Assembly: GCA_029783825.1 (NCBI GenBank) | Contig: JAREIK010002275.1 | Span: forward strand, 1 to 64,000 | Direction: 5' to 3' | Source of the DNA: Sapria himalayana | Taxonomy: Eukaryota; Streptophyta; Magnoliopsida; Malpighiales; Rafflesiaceae | DNA: 64,000 nt | Part shown: positions 14,471 to 26,389 of the stretch, piece by piece | Position numbering within the stretch: position 1 is the stretch's first letter | Layout of the letters: each line of letters starts with the position of its first letter | The notes under the pieces: generated by a model | The model's input: the letters and a program-made list of their open reading frames with translations, nothing else | Told to the model about the DNA's origin: nothing | Databases searched by the model: none | Translations under genes and position numbers: made by a program

Positions 14471-14811
14471 AAATTTTTTTATTCAAAATTTTAACATACT
14501 AACGAGATTAATCAGATTATAAGAAATATAAAATCTTTTATAAGTTGATTTACCAATAATATTAATCAACACTTTTCAAAAATACTTATAACGGTATTAT
14601 TAATATTCTCAAAACTCTAAAAATAATAACAAAAATATAAAACAATTATTTTGTAATATAAAGAAATTAGGAAATACATGTAAGTAGTCTTACAACTACA
14701 CTAATATGTTGGAGTATAAATGGGACCACAACTACTGTAAGTTGTGGTTTTATTTGAATTGTAAACTCCGAACCTCAAACAAGAAAAAAAATGCAGAAAT
14801 AGAAATTAGAT

Positions 14812-14915
14812 AGATATTCATGAGCACCTACATCATAATAAAAAGAAAAAACATATAAGATTCGAACCAAAGACCATGGAATGAAACTTCATATCAATCA
14901 TTAGAACATGTCAAC
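14812..14915 (-). repeat. Possible degenerate SINE (tRNA-like box B)
   Basis: On the minus strand positions 14858-14868 read GGTTCGAATCT, one base from the Pol III box B consensus, in the context GGTCTTTGGTTCGAATCT typical of plant tRNA-derived SINE heads. No good box A is visible at the expected spacing and no clear 3' tail or target duplication was found, so the call is weak. Confidence 0.25.
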
Positions 14916-15201
14916 ATTCAACACAATTACACATCAAAATAGGCACAACGTAATTATAATCACCCCTTGCAATCTCTTTGCCCCAATGTAAATTATGGTT
15001 TTCATATCAATCCAGCCACATGCAAATGAGAATTGTATATAGAATGGTGGGAAATATTTAAAAAACATGAATTAATGTTCAGCAAGAATATTCCATGCAA
15101 TTTCAGGATTGCCAGAACTCCACAAAAATATCTACAGGAAGAATTATTAGTGATGGACCTCTTTTGTGAGAATTAGCTTTTAGATTAATAACGATTTCGT
15201 C

Positions 15202-15557
15202 ATGTTTTTAAAGTGGAGACAAAACAAGCAACATTCCTACATTACTAATGAAATACATGTTGGCTACATAATGTACTCATCGATTGATCTTGATTCACGA
15301 ATTTACTCAATGACAACGATCATGGTAGTGAATTTTTTTCACAGAGCTGATTATTGGATTATGAATAAAAAAACATGGAAGAATGCCAACCTGATGACTT
15401 TATAGGATCTCTTCCACGAGGCCATAATCAGATTTCTACCATGGATGATGAATCATTAAAGACTAGTGGGTTTTATGATTTTACAGCAGCACGATCCCTC
15501 CACACTGGAGTCGAGAGAGAGAGAGAGAGGCTGATGGAAAGAGTTAGAGTTTATTAA
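15202..15557 (+). other. Short open frames of unknown origin in CACTA-1
   Basis: Two overlapping frames (15202-15405, 67 aa; 15375-15557, 60 aa) have ordinary amino-acid composition, unlike the surrounding low-complexity DNA. I recognise no family in either. A (GA)n run at 15513-15530 falls within the second. They could be a degraded captured exon or chance frames; there is no splice or promoter evidence. Confidence 0.2.
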
Positions 15558-15693
15558 GTTTATTAAGTTTATTAAGTTAAAGACTAGTTGCATTCTCTAA
15601 CTATTAAGTTTATTAGGTTTTAAAATTCCATTAATGTTTTAATTTTAAATTATAAAAACATTTAATATACAATAAATATATATAAAACATTAA

Positions 15694-16052
15694 GGGGGCA
15701 TTTGTTATTTTTTACTTAATGCTTAATAAAACTTTTTTTGAGCATAATACTTAATGGTACTTAATAACATTAAGAATTAAGTTGTTTGTTTTTTTTAATA
15801 TTATATTTCTATTAAGGGAGGGAGGATTTTTTATTTATGAAGGGGAACTCGAAAATGTTGGATTGAGCATTATTCAATACAACATTGTTCTATTTCTCTT
15901 TTTCTGAATAGAAAAGGCAAAAAAAAATAGCTTAATAGTTTAAGCATTTTTTAAATAATTTTAAGTGAAATGAGTTAAAAATATATAATATGTTTTAGCT
16001 TAATGCTGAAACTGGTTTGTTTTCATGTTAAGCCAAAAAAACAAACACCCCC
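15694..16052. mobile_element. PIF/Harbinger-type (Tourist-like) MITE nested in CACTA-1
   Basis: The 359 bp element begins GGGGGCATTTGTTATTTTTT and ends with the imperfect inverted complement whose plus strand is AAAAACAAACACCCCC. It is flanked on both sides by TAA (15691-15693 and 16053-16055), the TWA-type 3 bp target duplication of this superfamily. The GGGGG(T/C)(G/A)TTTG terminus is the usual motif of plant Tourist-like elements. The interior is AT-rich, noncoding and itself partly palindromic with TTAATGCTTAA-like words. It inserted after CACTA-1 acquired this region. Confidence 0.8.
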
Positions 16053-16889
16053 TAAGACTCATCTTAATTTTTTTTACTTAATAAAATATTTTCAACAAAT
16101 TAATGTGCATGTAGCAAGTCACAATAAAAAGAAAACACCTTTCAATTTATAAAAATCAAATTATCTAAACAATAACTATATAAATAATTTCAAAAAATAG
16201 ATGTTTAGCCTTCATATAGAAAAACAAATCAAATGGATACAAAATTTAAGTAAACTTAATTAGCAATGCACACATGAAAAGATATAGTTTTCAAGACACT
16301 TTCTAATAATATATAAATTACTCTTTATGTAAAAATATACAATTATATATTTTTTAAGTTTATAAATTTTTAAGAATATATTAATTTTTATTAAGATAAT
16401 ATGAAAAAACATGTTTAAAGTCATAAAATTTCATTTTATTTTATATAATTTATAATTTATAAAATTCTAAAAAATACTTAAAGTGAGATTATTATTAAGA
16501 AAAATTTATATTTATTAAATTTAAACAGACGGAATATTAAAATCTAATTATGTAAATTTAACTCAATTATTTAGTTCTTATAAATTTCAGTAGGGACAAA
16601 TATCTGTGTATTTATCTTTAAATATATCAATATATTTCATTTTATTATTATTAAAAATTATAAATTTTTTTATAATTCAAAAATTTCAAATTTTTAGTAA
16701 TTATTTTTTAAAAAATTTCTTAGGCATAAACTATTTTTTAAACTTAAAATAATATTAATATTTACTATTTTTTTCGTTAATTATGATATTTTTGTAAATA
16801 TATTATTTTTATCATACAATGAATTATTTAATATTTTATTAGTTGAAATTTTATTGTATGGTCATTTATTTTTTAAAATATCATTAAAA

Positions 16890-17598
16890 ATTAGTGATGA
16901 AAATTATCCCCAGCCCAAATAGCTAGGGGAAAAATCACTAGCTAAATGGATATATTTTGTGAAAAATAAAATTTAAAGAATAATCGCTTATAATAAATAT
17001 AAAATAGTAAAAAAATCAGATAATTAGTTAGCGATGGATTTTGTATCGATCTAATTAACTAGGAAAAAATTCATATCAAAATTCGTTGCTAAATTCCTAG
17101 ATTTATTTGCATGAAATTTATGATTATATTAGCGATAGATTATGTCCGGAACTAATTAGCTAGAAAAAAATCTATCGCTAAATCCATTGCTAAATTCTCC
17201 GCTTTTATTTGCGTGGAATTTACGAACATATTAGCGAAGGTTTTCTCTGGATCTAATTAGCTAGGGAAAAAATGTCTCTAAATCCATCGCTAAATTTCTG
17301 GCTTTTCTTTGCGTAGAATTTACAAACATATAGCGACGAATTTCGTCCGGAACTATTTAGCCAAAAAAAATCCGTGGCTAAATCCATCGTTAATTTCCCG
17401 CTTTTCAATGTGTAGAAATTTACGAAAAAAATTGTGAAGAAATTTTTCATCGCCTAATTCCATCGCTAATCCATTACAAATTTTTATTTCAATGTAAAAT
17501 CAAAAATCCCTAGCTTTTCCCTAGATAATCCTTCACAATTTAGTTATGAATTGATCCATAGGTAAATTTCCATAGCTAAATTGATATTTTCTTTAGTG
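16890..17598 (+). repeat. CACTA-1 right subterminal region with four ~100 bp tandem units
   Basis: A unit containing TTAGCGA...GGAACTAATTAGCTAG...TCGCTAAATCC...CGCTTTTATTTGCGTGGAA is repeated four times with AGCG landmarks at about 17030, 17131, 17233 and 17332 (period 99-102 bp). Each unit carries two or more GCTAAAT-type motifs in opposite orientations, like the left end. After the last unit, isolated motifs continue to the terminal CTTTAGTG. The CACTA-2 right end shows single motifs but not this tandem array. The array probably multiplies transposase-binding sites (inference). Confidence 0.82.
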
Positions 17599-18381
17599 AT
17601 ATCAAACAATCTATCTGCCTATATGTCTATGTATCTTTCGCCATATCTCTCTATATATCTAATTATCTATCTTTCTATCTGTTTATATATCTATCTCTTT
17701 ATCAATATGTATATCTATATATATATATATATATCTGTATGCCTATATGCCTCTATTTTTCTATCTATTTGTCTATCTATCTATTTGTTTATCTATCTAT
17801 CTATATGTCTATTTATTTATTTATCTATCTATATCTCTATCTATTAGTCTATTGATCTATCTATATATGTGTCTATCTATCGGTATAACTTTCTATATAT
17901 CATGCTATCTATCTATCTATCTATTTATCTGTCTAACTATTTGTCTATCTATCAATTTATCTATTTATTTGTCTATCTGTATATCTATCTGTCTACCTTT
18001 CTGTTTGTCAAACTTTGTGTCTATATGTCTGTCTATCTATTTGTCTATCTATTTATCTTTGTATATATATATCTATCTATCTATTTATTTGTCAATCTAT
18101 CTATCAATATGTCTTTATATGTGTCTATCTACCTGTCTATCAATTTGTGTATTTATCTGTCTCCTATCTATCTATCTATCTATCTGTATGTCTGTCTGTC
18201 TGCATATCTTTATATCTTTTTGTCATTCTATCTATCTATCTTTTTTTCTATTTGTCTATCTATCTATCTATTTATGTATCCATCTATCTATCTATCTATT
18301 TATGTATCCATCTATCTATCTATATGTCTATCTTTTTTATATTGATGTATATACCAATCTATCTATCTATCTATATACCAT

Positions 18382-18420
<39 letters not shown>

Positions 18421-21025
18421 ATATATCTATCTGTCTATATATCAATTAATTTATCTATCAATCTAATCATCAATCTATCCATCTATCAGAAATACTATTT
18501 ATCACTCTATCAATCCAACTTTTAATAAGTATATCTATCTATCCATCCAACTATCAGTCTATCAATCTAACTATCTATTTGTTTATATATCCATATATCT
18601 AAATGTCTATCTATTTGTCTTTCTATCCATCTATCTATTTTTATTTTGATATGTCTTATTATTTGACTTTAAACTTTTTATTCTAATTGTTTGTCTATCT
18701 ATCTCTCAATCTATCTTTCTATCTGTCTATGTAATTGTATATCTATCTTTCTATAAACCTATTTATTTATCTATCTATTTATCTATCTATCTTTTTATCT
18801 GTCTGTTTATCTATCTACCTATCTGTTTGTTTATATGTCAATTTATCTGTCTATCTATCTATCTATATGTTTATCGATATATCTATCTATCTCTATATCT
18901 ATTTATTTATTTATTTATTTATCTATATATCAATCTATCTATTTATGTGTCCCTCTATTGATCTATCTTTCTAGCTAGCTATCTTTCTATATATGTATCT
19001 TTCTATCAATCTATTTATCTATGTGACTTACTATTAGTCTATCAGTATGTCTATCTATCTATATATCTATCTTTTATCTATCTAGCTATTTATATTTCTA
19101 TATATTTTTCTATCTCTCTTTCTATATGCAAGTCTATTACTTTGTCTATCTATCTATTGATCTATCTTTCTATCAAATTACCTATCTATATGTCTATCGA
19201 TCTGTCTATTTGTTTATTTATCTTTCTATTAATCTATCTATTTGTCTATCAATCTATCTGTCTATCTATAAGTCTAATATTTGTCAATTTGTTTATCTAT
19301 CTACCTATCTATCTATCTATGTATCTATCTTTATTTGTATATATTAGTCTATCTATCTAACTGTCTATCTATTTCTCTAATTATCTATCTTTCTATATAT
19401 CTTTGTAATTATCTATCTATCTGTATTTCTATGTTTTTATATTTATCTTTCTATATGTCAGTATATTTGTTTGACTATCTATCAATCTATCATTCAATCT
19501 ATCTTTCTATCTATATGTCTATCTATTTATCTTTCATTCTTTTGATATATCCATCTATCTTTATATTTATTTATCTATTTATCTATCTATCAATCTGCCT
19601 GTCTATCTATATGTCTATCTATTTGTATATATATCTCTCTATCTATATGTCTATCTATCTGTCTATTTGTATGTCCATTTGTCTATCTATAGGTTTGCTT
19701 ATTTGTTTATCTATCTTTTTTTCTATCTATATATCTATATGTCTATCTATCAATCTATTGATGTATTTATCTATCAATCTATCTATCTTCTATCTATCTT
19801 TCTATCAATCAATCACACTATCTATCTAATTATTTGTCTCACTTTATGTCTATCTATTTGTCAAGCTATCTATTTATCTTTCTTTCTCACTATCTGTCTA
19901 TCGATCTATGTATCAATCTGTATATCTTTCTCTTTATCTTTTTGTATATCTATTTGTCTATTTTTATGTCTATCTATCTATCGATCTGTCTGTCTGTCTG
20001 TCCATCTTTCTTTCTAATTTTCTATCTATCTACCTATCTATCTATATTTCTATATATCTATATATCTGACTATTTATCTGTCTATCTAAATGTCTATCTA
20101 TCTAAATATCTATCTATCTATTATCAGTTTATCTACCTATCTACCTACCTATCTATCTATGTGTCTATCTATATATCTATCCATCATTCTAACTATCTAT
20201 ATATCTATTTATATGTCTATCTATCTCTCTATTAATTTATCTATCTATCTAACTATTTGTCTATCTATCTTTTAATCTATCAAAGTATCTATCAATCTTC
20301 CTATCTATTTGTCAATCAATCTGGCAATCTATCAATCTATTTATCTTTTTGTCAATCAATTAATCTATCTTTCTACCTATCTATCTCTCTATCTATCTGG
20401 CTATCAATTTTTCTAGCTAACTAATTATCAATTTGTCTATCAATGATTCTATTAACAGTCTATCAATCTATCTAGCAATCTATAGATCACTCTATATATC
20501 AATCTGTCTTATCAACTTGGCTATCTATCTATCTTTCTATTTGTCTATCAATAAGTCTATCAATCTATCAATTTGATTGTCTATTGATCGATTTATCTAT
20601 CTGTCTATCTATCTATTTATCTATCTCACTATCAATCTATCTATTAGTCTTTAAATCAATCTATCTACCTATCTATCAATCTATCTATCTATCTCTCTTT
20701 ATATCTATCTATAGATCTGTCTATATTTATTTTTATAAATGTATCTATATATCTTTCTAACTATCTATATATATTTCTATCTATCTGTCTATATATCTAT
20801 CTATCTATATGTCTTAATATTTGTCAATCTATCTATCAATATATCTATGTATCTATCAATATTTCTTTATATATGTGTATATATATATATATCTATCTAT
20901 CTATATGTCTTAATATTTGTCAATCTATCTATCAATATATCTATGTATCTATCAATATTTCTTTCTATATGTGTATCTATATATCTATCTATATATTTCT
21001 TTCATTCTATATCTATATGTCTTAA
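17599..21025 (+). repeat. TCTA satellite, block II
   Basis: The satellite has the same TCTA polarity and variant spectrum as block I, resuming directly after the CACTA-1 right terminus. Blocks I and II are thus one array split by the transposon. Near 18260-18330 a TTTATGTATCCATC-containing unit is duplicated, and an ACCTACC patch lies near 20131-20155. The block decays into AT-rich sequence after about 21025. Confidence 0.96.
20795..20986 (+). repeat. Two near-identical 96 bp tandem copies
   Basis: The segment with TATATGTCTTAATATTTGTC is repeated with GTCTTAATAT at 20811 and 20907. The copies share essentially all variant tetramers, differing mainly at a TTTATATATG/TTTCTATATG site and in the trailing TA run. 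Shared private variants imply a recent 96 bp duplication within an otherwise scrambled array. Confidence 0.85.
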
Positions 21026-21600
21026 AAACATATAAAATTTTATATTAATATTTATATATTTATATATTTATATATTTATATATTTATATATTTATATATT
21101 TATATAACATTATATATATTTATATATTTAATTATATATGTTTATACTTTAATATATATAAACGTATAGCATTATATATAAACATTGATATGTTTATATA
21201 AACATATAAAGTTATATATAAATATTTATACATATGTATTGATGTTTATACATATTTATACAACATTTACATAATACTATCCATTTATATAATTGTTTAT
21301 ATAACATTTATATAACATTCAAAATGTTTATACATATTTATATACATTTATATAACATATAAATTTTTATATAAATATATAATATTTATAATGTTTATAT
21401 AAATGTGATATATAAACTATATAATATTTATAAAAGTGTTACATATGTATGTGGGTGTGTGTGCGTGCGTGCGTGCGTGCGTGCGTGCGTGTGTGTGTAA
21501 TATTTATAAAAATATTGTAAACACAACATTATATCTATTCACTTAAACATTTATATAATCATATGCCATTATATATAAAAGTTTATACATTAATATAAAT
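21026..21600. repeat. AT-rich low complexity with (TATATTTA)n and (GCGT)n
   Basis: Positions about 21047-21112 are an 8 bp tandem repeat TATATTTA, followed by irregular TTATATAAACAT-type sequence. At 21448-21498 a GTGTGTGTGCGTGCGTGCGT tract (GT/GCGT repeats) stands out as nearly the only CpG-rich sequence in the area. No gene is seen. Confidence 0.8.
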
Positions 21601-22685
21601 GTGCAACTGAGAGAATAGTGATGTGCAATATGATGCTTTTATGCATACACAAGCGATTATCTCTATAATGTATATATGAAATGAAAAAATGATATATCAT
21701 AGAGGAATATTAGTAGTTTTATCTATGAATGAAGCCGATAGTATTATCGGGTATTGAGAGAGATAATTCAATTATCATTGTCATTTAGGAGTCATTATAG
21801 AGCTCCTCTATCGTGATGTTTACTTTTAAAGAAGTAAACAAATCTTTTTTTAAATTTTATTGTAGATACTTCTCATTTGTTATGTACTATAGTTTTCATA
21901 ATTCATTTTTTTTACTTAGATGTATCATTATTAATTCAGAAGTTAATAATCATAGTATAGAAAATTATTATTTGCTTAATATTTTGTTCTCGTTTTTAAA
22001 AAATATTGAAATAGCTACTAAATAATTATCTAAAATAATTTGTTATTAAAAATATACAAGTTGAAATTTCGTTGCTTTTGTATTTTTTTTTATTTTTGGA
22101 TTTATGTGTAGTCTTTTTTTTTTGAGTTATATTTTGAAGTAATTAATTTTTAATTTTATTTTTTTGGATAATGTTAATATTATATATTTTTATTTTTATG
22201 GTCTGATATATTATTAGTTATTTGAATATTATTGATATGTTACTTATTCATTATTTACTTGGGTATTTATTTTTTGTTTAATTGAGATGTTATAAATTTT
22301 GTATGATTATATTTTATACAATTTATCAATGGTTATATGAAATAATATATTTTATAATAAATGAAATAATATGAAAATTTAATTACCAATTAATAGTGTT
22401 CATCGTTATTAGTATTATTATTTATTTTCTCCATTGTTATAACCAAAAATTAATTTTTTTTTATTTCTGAAATTTAATTAATTAATTTATAAATAATATT
22501 ATAAAAAATAACCATAAAAATTTCATATACTATTAACCATAAATTTATTTATTTATGAAATAATATAATTAATGGTTAAATATAATATAATTTTATTTCT
22601 AATATGTTTTATCTCTGACCCATCTCTCCCCCATCTGGTCGTCTCTACGTAATTAGGTCAGTTCACTTCCTGAAAATCTTCGACT
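21601..22685. other. Unassigned AT-rich DNA
   Basis: This stretch has no recognisable gene. A 70-codon frame at 21813-22025 is rich in Phe, Tyr and Asn and has no recognisable motif. A near-perfect hairpin sequence TGTTTACTT...AAGTAAACA occupies 21817-21840. The rest is T-rich and noncoding in appearance. Confidence 0.5.
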
Positions 22686-22689
22686 ATTA

Positions 22690-22809
22690 GAACACAGTAC
22701 CATTCCAACATTGTTTCCAAGAACCGTATCAAACAAAGAAAATCTCTCAAAACACATAGTCATCGCAACATTATTTCAGAGAACCGTATCAAACAAAGAA
22801 CATCTCTCA
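22690..22809 (+). repeat. 60 bp direct tandem duplication
   Basis: Two adjacent 60 bp copies share AGAACCGTATCAAACAAAGAA and a CAACATT core, with about a dozen differences between them. They sit just upstream of the small candidate reading frame that starts at 22992, in a locally less AT-rich stretch, so they could be leader sequence or a transposon piece. Confidence 0.8.
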
Positions 22810-22991
22810 CTCTCTCTGTATGTTTTTTTTGTTTATCATCATTAAAATTTAATGAGAAATTCAAAATGAGTTTTGCAAATTTAAAATCGGTAGTGAGCTA
22901 AATGGTGCTTTTTTGTTGAGTTCTTGTGTATTAATGATAAATTGGTAGTATGAACTTTTTTTTCTTTTAATGATTATTTTTTTTAAGTTTT

Positions 22992-23231
22992 ATGGATTTC
23001 AAATCAACCAAAAAGTATGCTAGCTCTAAAATTCGAAGAATAGTAAAAGAGGACGAACAAAATAATAACAAGAGGAGAAGAAGAGCAAGGTATTGTAAAT
23101 TTTTTAATTAAAATTTTATCTTATATTTTAATTTTTGGTTTTTTATATTTAAAAATTTTTTGTCATGTAGAGACAATGAATATAAAGAACCTGTGGAAAT
23201 TTATCTAATAGATAGGTTTCTATGGTTATAG
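22992..23231 (+). CDS. Candidate two-exon micro-gene, function unknown
   Basis: An ATG at 22992 opens a frame rich in basic residues, with a KRRRRAR cluster near codons 27-33, resembling a nuclear-localisation-type patch. A plausible donor (AAG|GTATTG) lies at 23089/23090 and an acceptor (ATGTAG|AGAC) at 23170/23171. Splicing would give about 52 residues, continuing DNEYKEPVEIYLIDRFLWL to a stop at 23229-23231. Unspliced, the frame closes within about 20 bp of the donor. I recognise no family. It may be a truncated first exon of a larger gene or a remnant. The intron is AT-rich as in plant introns. No transcript evidence is available. Confidence 0.2.
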
Positions 23232-25747
23232 TGTGAAACACTTAAATTTTTCTCAAAGAAGTAGGTAAAACTTAACCATAACCTTTAATTTTGCTGTCAT
23301 TCCTAATGTTGACAGTTTGTTGAGGTTGTAATTTTTGTTGGTGGATGTTTATGAATTAATTCTAGTTAGTTTTTTTTTTCTTAATAAATCATATCTTCTG
23401 GTCTTTAATTAGGTACCCAATCAATTCCATAGTTATTCTATTCTGTTATGATTGTAGATGCTTTCATTAATTTAATTGGCCCAATATTAATTTTTGTTTA
23501 ATAGTACTATTGAAAAAAATTCACTACACTAAGTCTTTATTATATCTATCTAATATTGGCATGTAGAATCAAATCACACATGATGCAGAAATGGGGGGTA
23601 TAGAAGACTAAGAACTCATGTTAGACTATACATTATTGTAAGCAGGGGAACAAACATTGTATATAATTTTCTCAATGTGTTTTCTTAGATACCATGCATT
23701 CTCAAAGAAGACTTGCCATGCATGGTGACCTATTTCATGTATACATTTATAAAAAGTAATTATTCCATCATTACATAATGTTCACATGAGTAATATGATA
23801 GAAAATTTGATTAGTAATAGTGTACACCCTTTTGTTTTAAAAAAAATGTGCATATAGTATATAAAATCCAAAGTAATAGACATGTGGTGCGTGTTAAGTT
23901 GCTTATATACTTCAATCTATGTTTGCTTTACATGCACATTATTTATTGTTTATAATGAAACATGTGCACTAATATGCTTATGTACACAAAAAAACTTACC
24001 AATTTCTGTCACACATACAAAAAATTAGAAATTATCAAAAATAATAGTGTAGAACTAAATAAAAAAAAATCAAACAAGATGAAACATGTTATTTAATAAT
24101 GACTTTCAAATTTTTGACTATCATCTAATGTTGATTATGAGATTATTACAGAGAATCAATATATCAAAGAAAAATTTTTTAATTAAAATTGTTTATTGGA
24201 TCTAAATTTCCAAATGAAGAAATATCTTTAATATTGGTGTGATATTTTATTTTTAATGTTATTCTAGTAGTATAATTTTTGTCAAATTCAACAATTAGCA
24301 ATAAAAAAATAATGATAAACAAAAATCAAAATTTATCATTAATGCATAATATGAAACTTTTAATATATGATACTCTTGATATAGTGTATGATTTCCTTTA
24401 AGCTATTTTGGAATTAACATGTGTTAATAAATATTTTTGTGCATTTGATGATACTCTTGATATATGATACACACACACACACACACACAGATATGTATTT
24501 ATAGTTTTTTGTTTGAATTTATGTGTATCATTGTATTTTTTGGCGTTTATATATCTGCGATGTTTTGTTTTGGTGTAACATTATAATATGAGTATATTAA
24601 ATGATTTTATAATTTTTTTTCAATTATAGCCATGTTATTGTTTGATGAATTTAATTAACTTATTTTATAATATTTTAAAAAAAGTGATGTGCCCATTTGG
24701 TTTATTTGCTCATTGACTATTTGGGCATTATGAAAAATAGCCCTCTTGGGCTGCACTTCGCAAAATGTAGATTTTCTTTAATCTTTAATTGGATAAAATA
24801 ATTTTTTTATGTGATTAGACTACAAATAAAAGATTAGATTGAAAATCTTATATTATGTGAACTAACAACCATCATAGAAAATGAAATTTGGCATTTTAAT
24901 ACAAAAAATTAATATCTCAATTAAATATCTAATTGGAAAAGTATATAAGTGATAAGCATATCTATAATTTTTTCTAAATTAATAAGTTGTCATCCTTCTT
25001 ATCCTTTAAGTTTGAATTGATGTGTATGCAAATAATCTTTAAGTAAATTTCTTAAATATTAGGATAAATTTTTATTACTTAGCAATTTTTTTTGGTAGGT
25101 CTTTAGTTCATAAGATTGTGTGTCCTTAGGCTGCTACTTTAATTAACTATTTATTTATGCATTTCTTTAGCTTTACTCTTTGTATTTCAGGCATGTGTCA
25201 CTATAATATAAAGCTTTAGTTTTACTAGATTATATTCATTCATTTCTAATCTCTATCTTGTTAGTAAACTTAATGTAGGATGTGACTGGATTACTAAGAG
25301 CGTTGTAGTCAACTAGTTTTGCTTAATTCTCATTCTTCTTAGCTTAGTTTATTTTCTTTAGCAAATTGTATTTTGATTGCTTTTTTCCACAAAACATGTT
25401 AATGTTGATGGCTGTAATTATTCGTATCTTCAATCAGCCCATATTTGTAATGCTAGGAATCTGTAATTGCAAGCTTCTTCACATTTATGTTTTCTAGTTT
25501 AATACTTTGTATTATATGTTTTCTAGTCCATATCTATTATTGTTCATGTCTGAATTCTTCATTAATTGATTTACCAAAAGTTTTTGAAATTGGATCTTCA
25601 TTCCATTTATTTTTTCTGTCTTATTTATTTTTATATTCAAAGATTGAGTTGAATCATAGTTAAAATTTGATCTTAGATCTTCATTGAGAAGTGAGAATCT
25701 GACTCCTTCACACTTGCAAATCTTTTCTTTTTTGTGTATCGTTCTTG
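23232..25747. other. Unassigned AT-rich DNA left of CACTA-2
   Basis: No coding sequence, tRNA or transposon end was recognised. There is an (AC)n run at about 24471-24489. The last 250 bp before the CACTA-2 terminus is T-rich, and a minus-strand frame there (25512-25766) simply crosses the transposon end. Unlike CACTA-1, the left end of CACTA-2 is flanked by this nonsatellite DNA. Confidence 0.5.
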
Positions 25748-26170
25748 CACTACAAAAAAATCCCAAATAGCTAGGAATAATTCCTTAGTTAAATAGAGAT
25801 TTTCTATCGCTAATTGGGATATTGTGACGGATTAATGATGGAAGCTTTCCCAATCTAAAGTGCTCGTCACTAAAAATTAGCGAGGGAAAGAGGCCGCTGC
25901 TAAAAAAATTTAGAGACAGGAATATTTCTAGTTGAAATAATAATTTTCCTAGCAAAATTAATAAGCTAGAGTTACCATTGCTAAACGGATATAACAATGG
26001 AAGCTTTCCCAATATAAAGTTCTCGTCACTAAAATTTAGTAAGGAAAATAGTCCCTAGCAAAATAAATTTAGCAATGGAAAAATCCCTAGCTAAAATAAT
26101 AATTTCTCTATCTAAAATAGTAAGGGAAAAATCTCTAGCTAAATTTGCAAGTGAAAATTCCTAGCTATTA
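25748..26170 (+). repeat. CACTA-2 left terminal and subterminal repeats
   Basis: The sequence is strongly similar to the CACTA-1 left end: the same CTTTCCCAATCTAAAGTGCTCG landmark, duplicated near 25843 and 26003, and the same recurrent CCTAGCTAAA/GTCACTAAAA words. The minus-strand frame at 25785-26012 is only the reverse reading of these motifs. Confidence 0.82.
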
Positions 26171-26389
26171 TCATTCCAAAACTATTTTTAGAATTTTTTT
26201 TTTCAAATTATTTAATTATATAATTTAATATTTTTATATTAAATTGAGTTAAAACATAAACTATAAATGATAATTTATAATTAATAAAAAATAAAATCAT
26301 TTAAAAATTTTTATGATTTTATATTTTACATAATTCAACAAGAACATAACAAAATTTTATTACATCTTATTTACCAACAGCGCATAAAG

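Larger units (their letters stand above)
9618..17598 (+). mobile_element. CACTA-1, non-autonomous CACTA (En/Spm) element
   Basis: The element opens with CACTACAAAAAAA and closes with CTTTAGTG, both abutting TCTA satellite. Both ends carry many subterminal copies of a CCTAGCTAAAT / GTCGCTAAA motif, as expected for transposase-binding arrays of this superfamily. The left ~400 bp is clearly homologous to the left ends at 25748 and 46638. The flanking trinucleotides are TTA (left) and ATA (right), so the 3 bp target duplication is imperfect. I found no tnpD-like coding sequence in its 8.0 kb. The interior holds a triplicated repeat, a possible hAT relic, a MITE and AT-rich filler. It is inferred to be a non-autonomous, old copy mobilised in trans. 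Confidence 0.88.

Noticed and set aside
21813..22025. 70-codon frame as a gene
   Set aside because: Phe/Tyr/Asn-rich composition is expected from T-rich DNA; no motif, splice context or repeat-free homologue is apparent.
25512..26012. Two minus-strand frames at the CACTA-2 left end
   Set aside because: They cross the transposon terminus or reverse-read its subterminal repeats; the first spans the junction of unrelated DNA.
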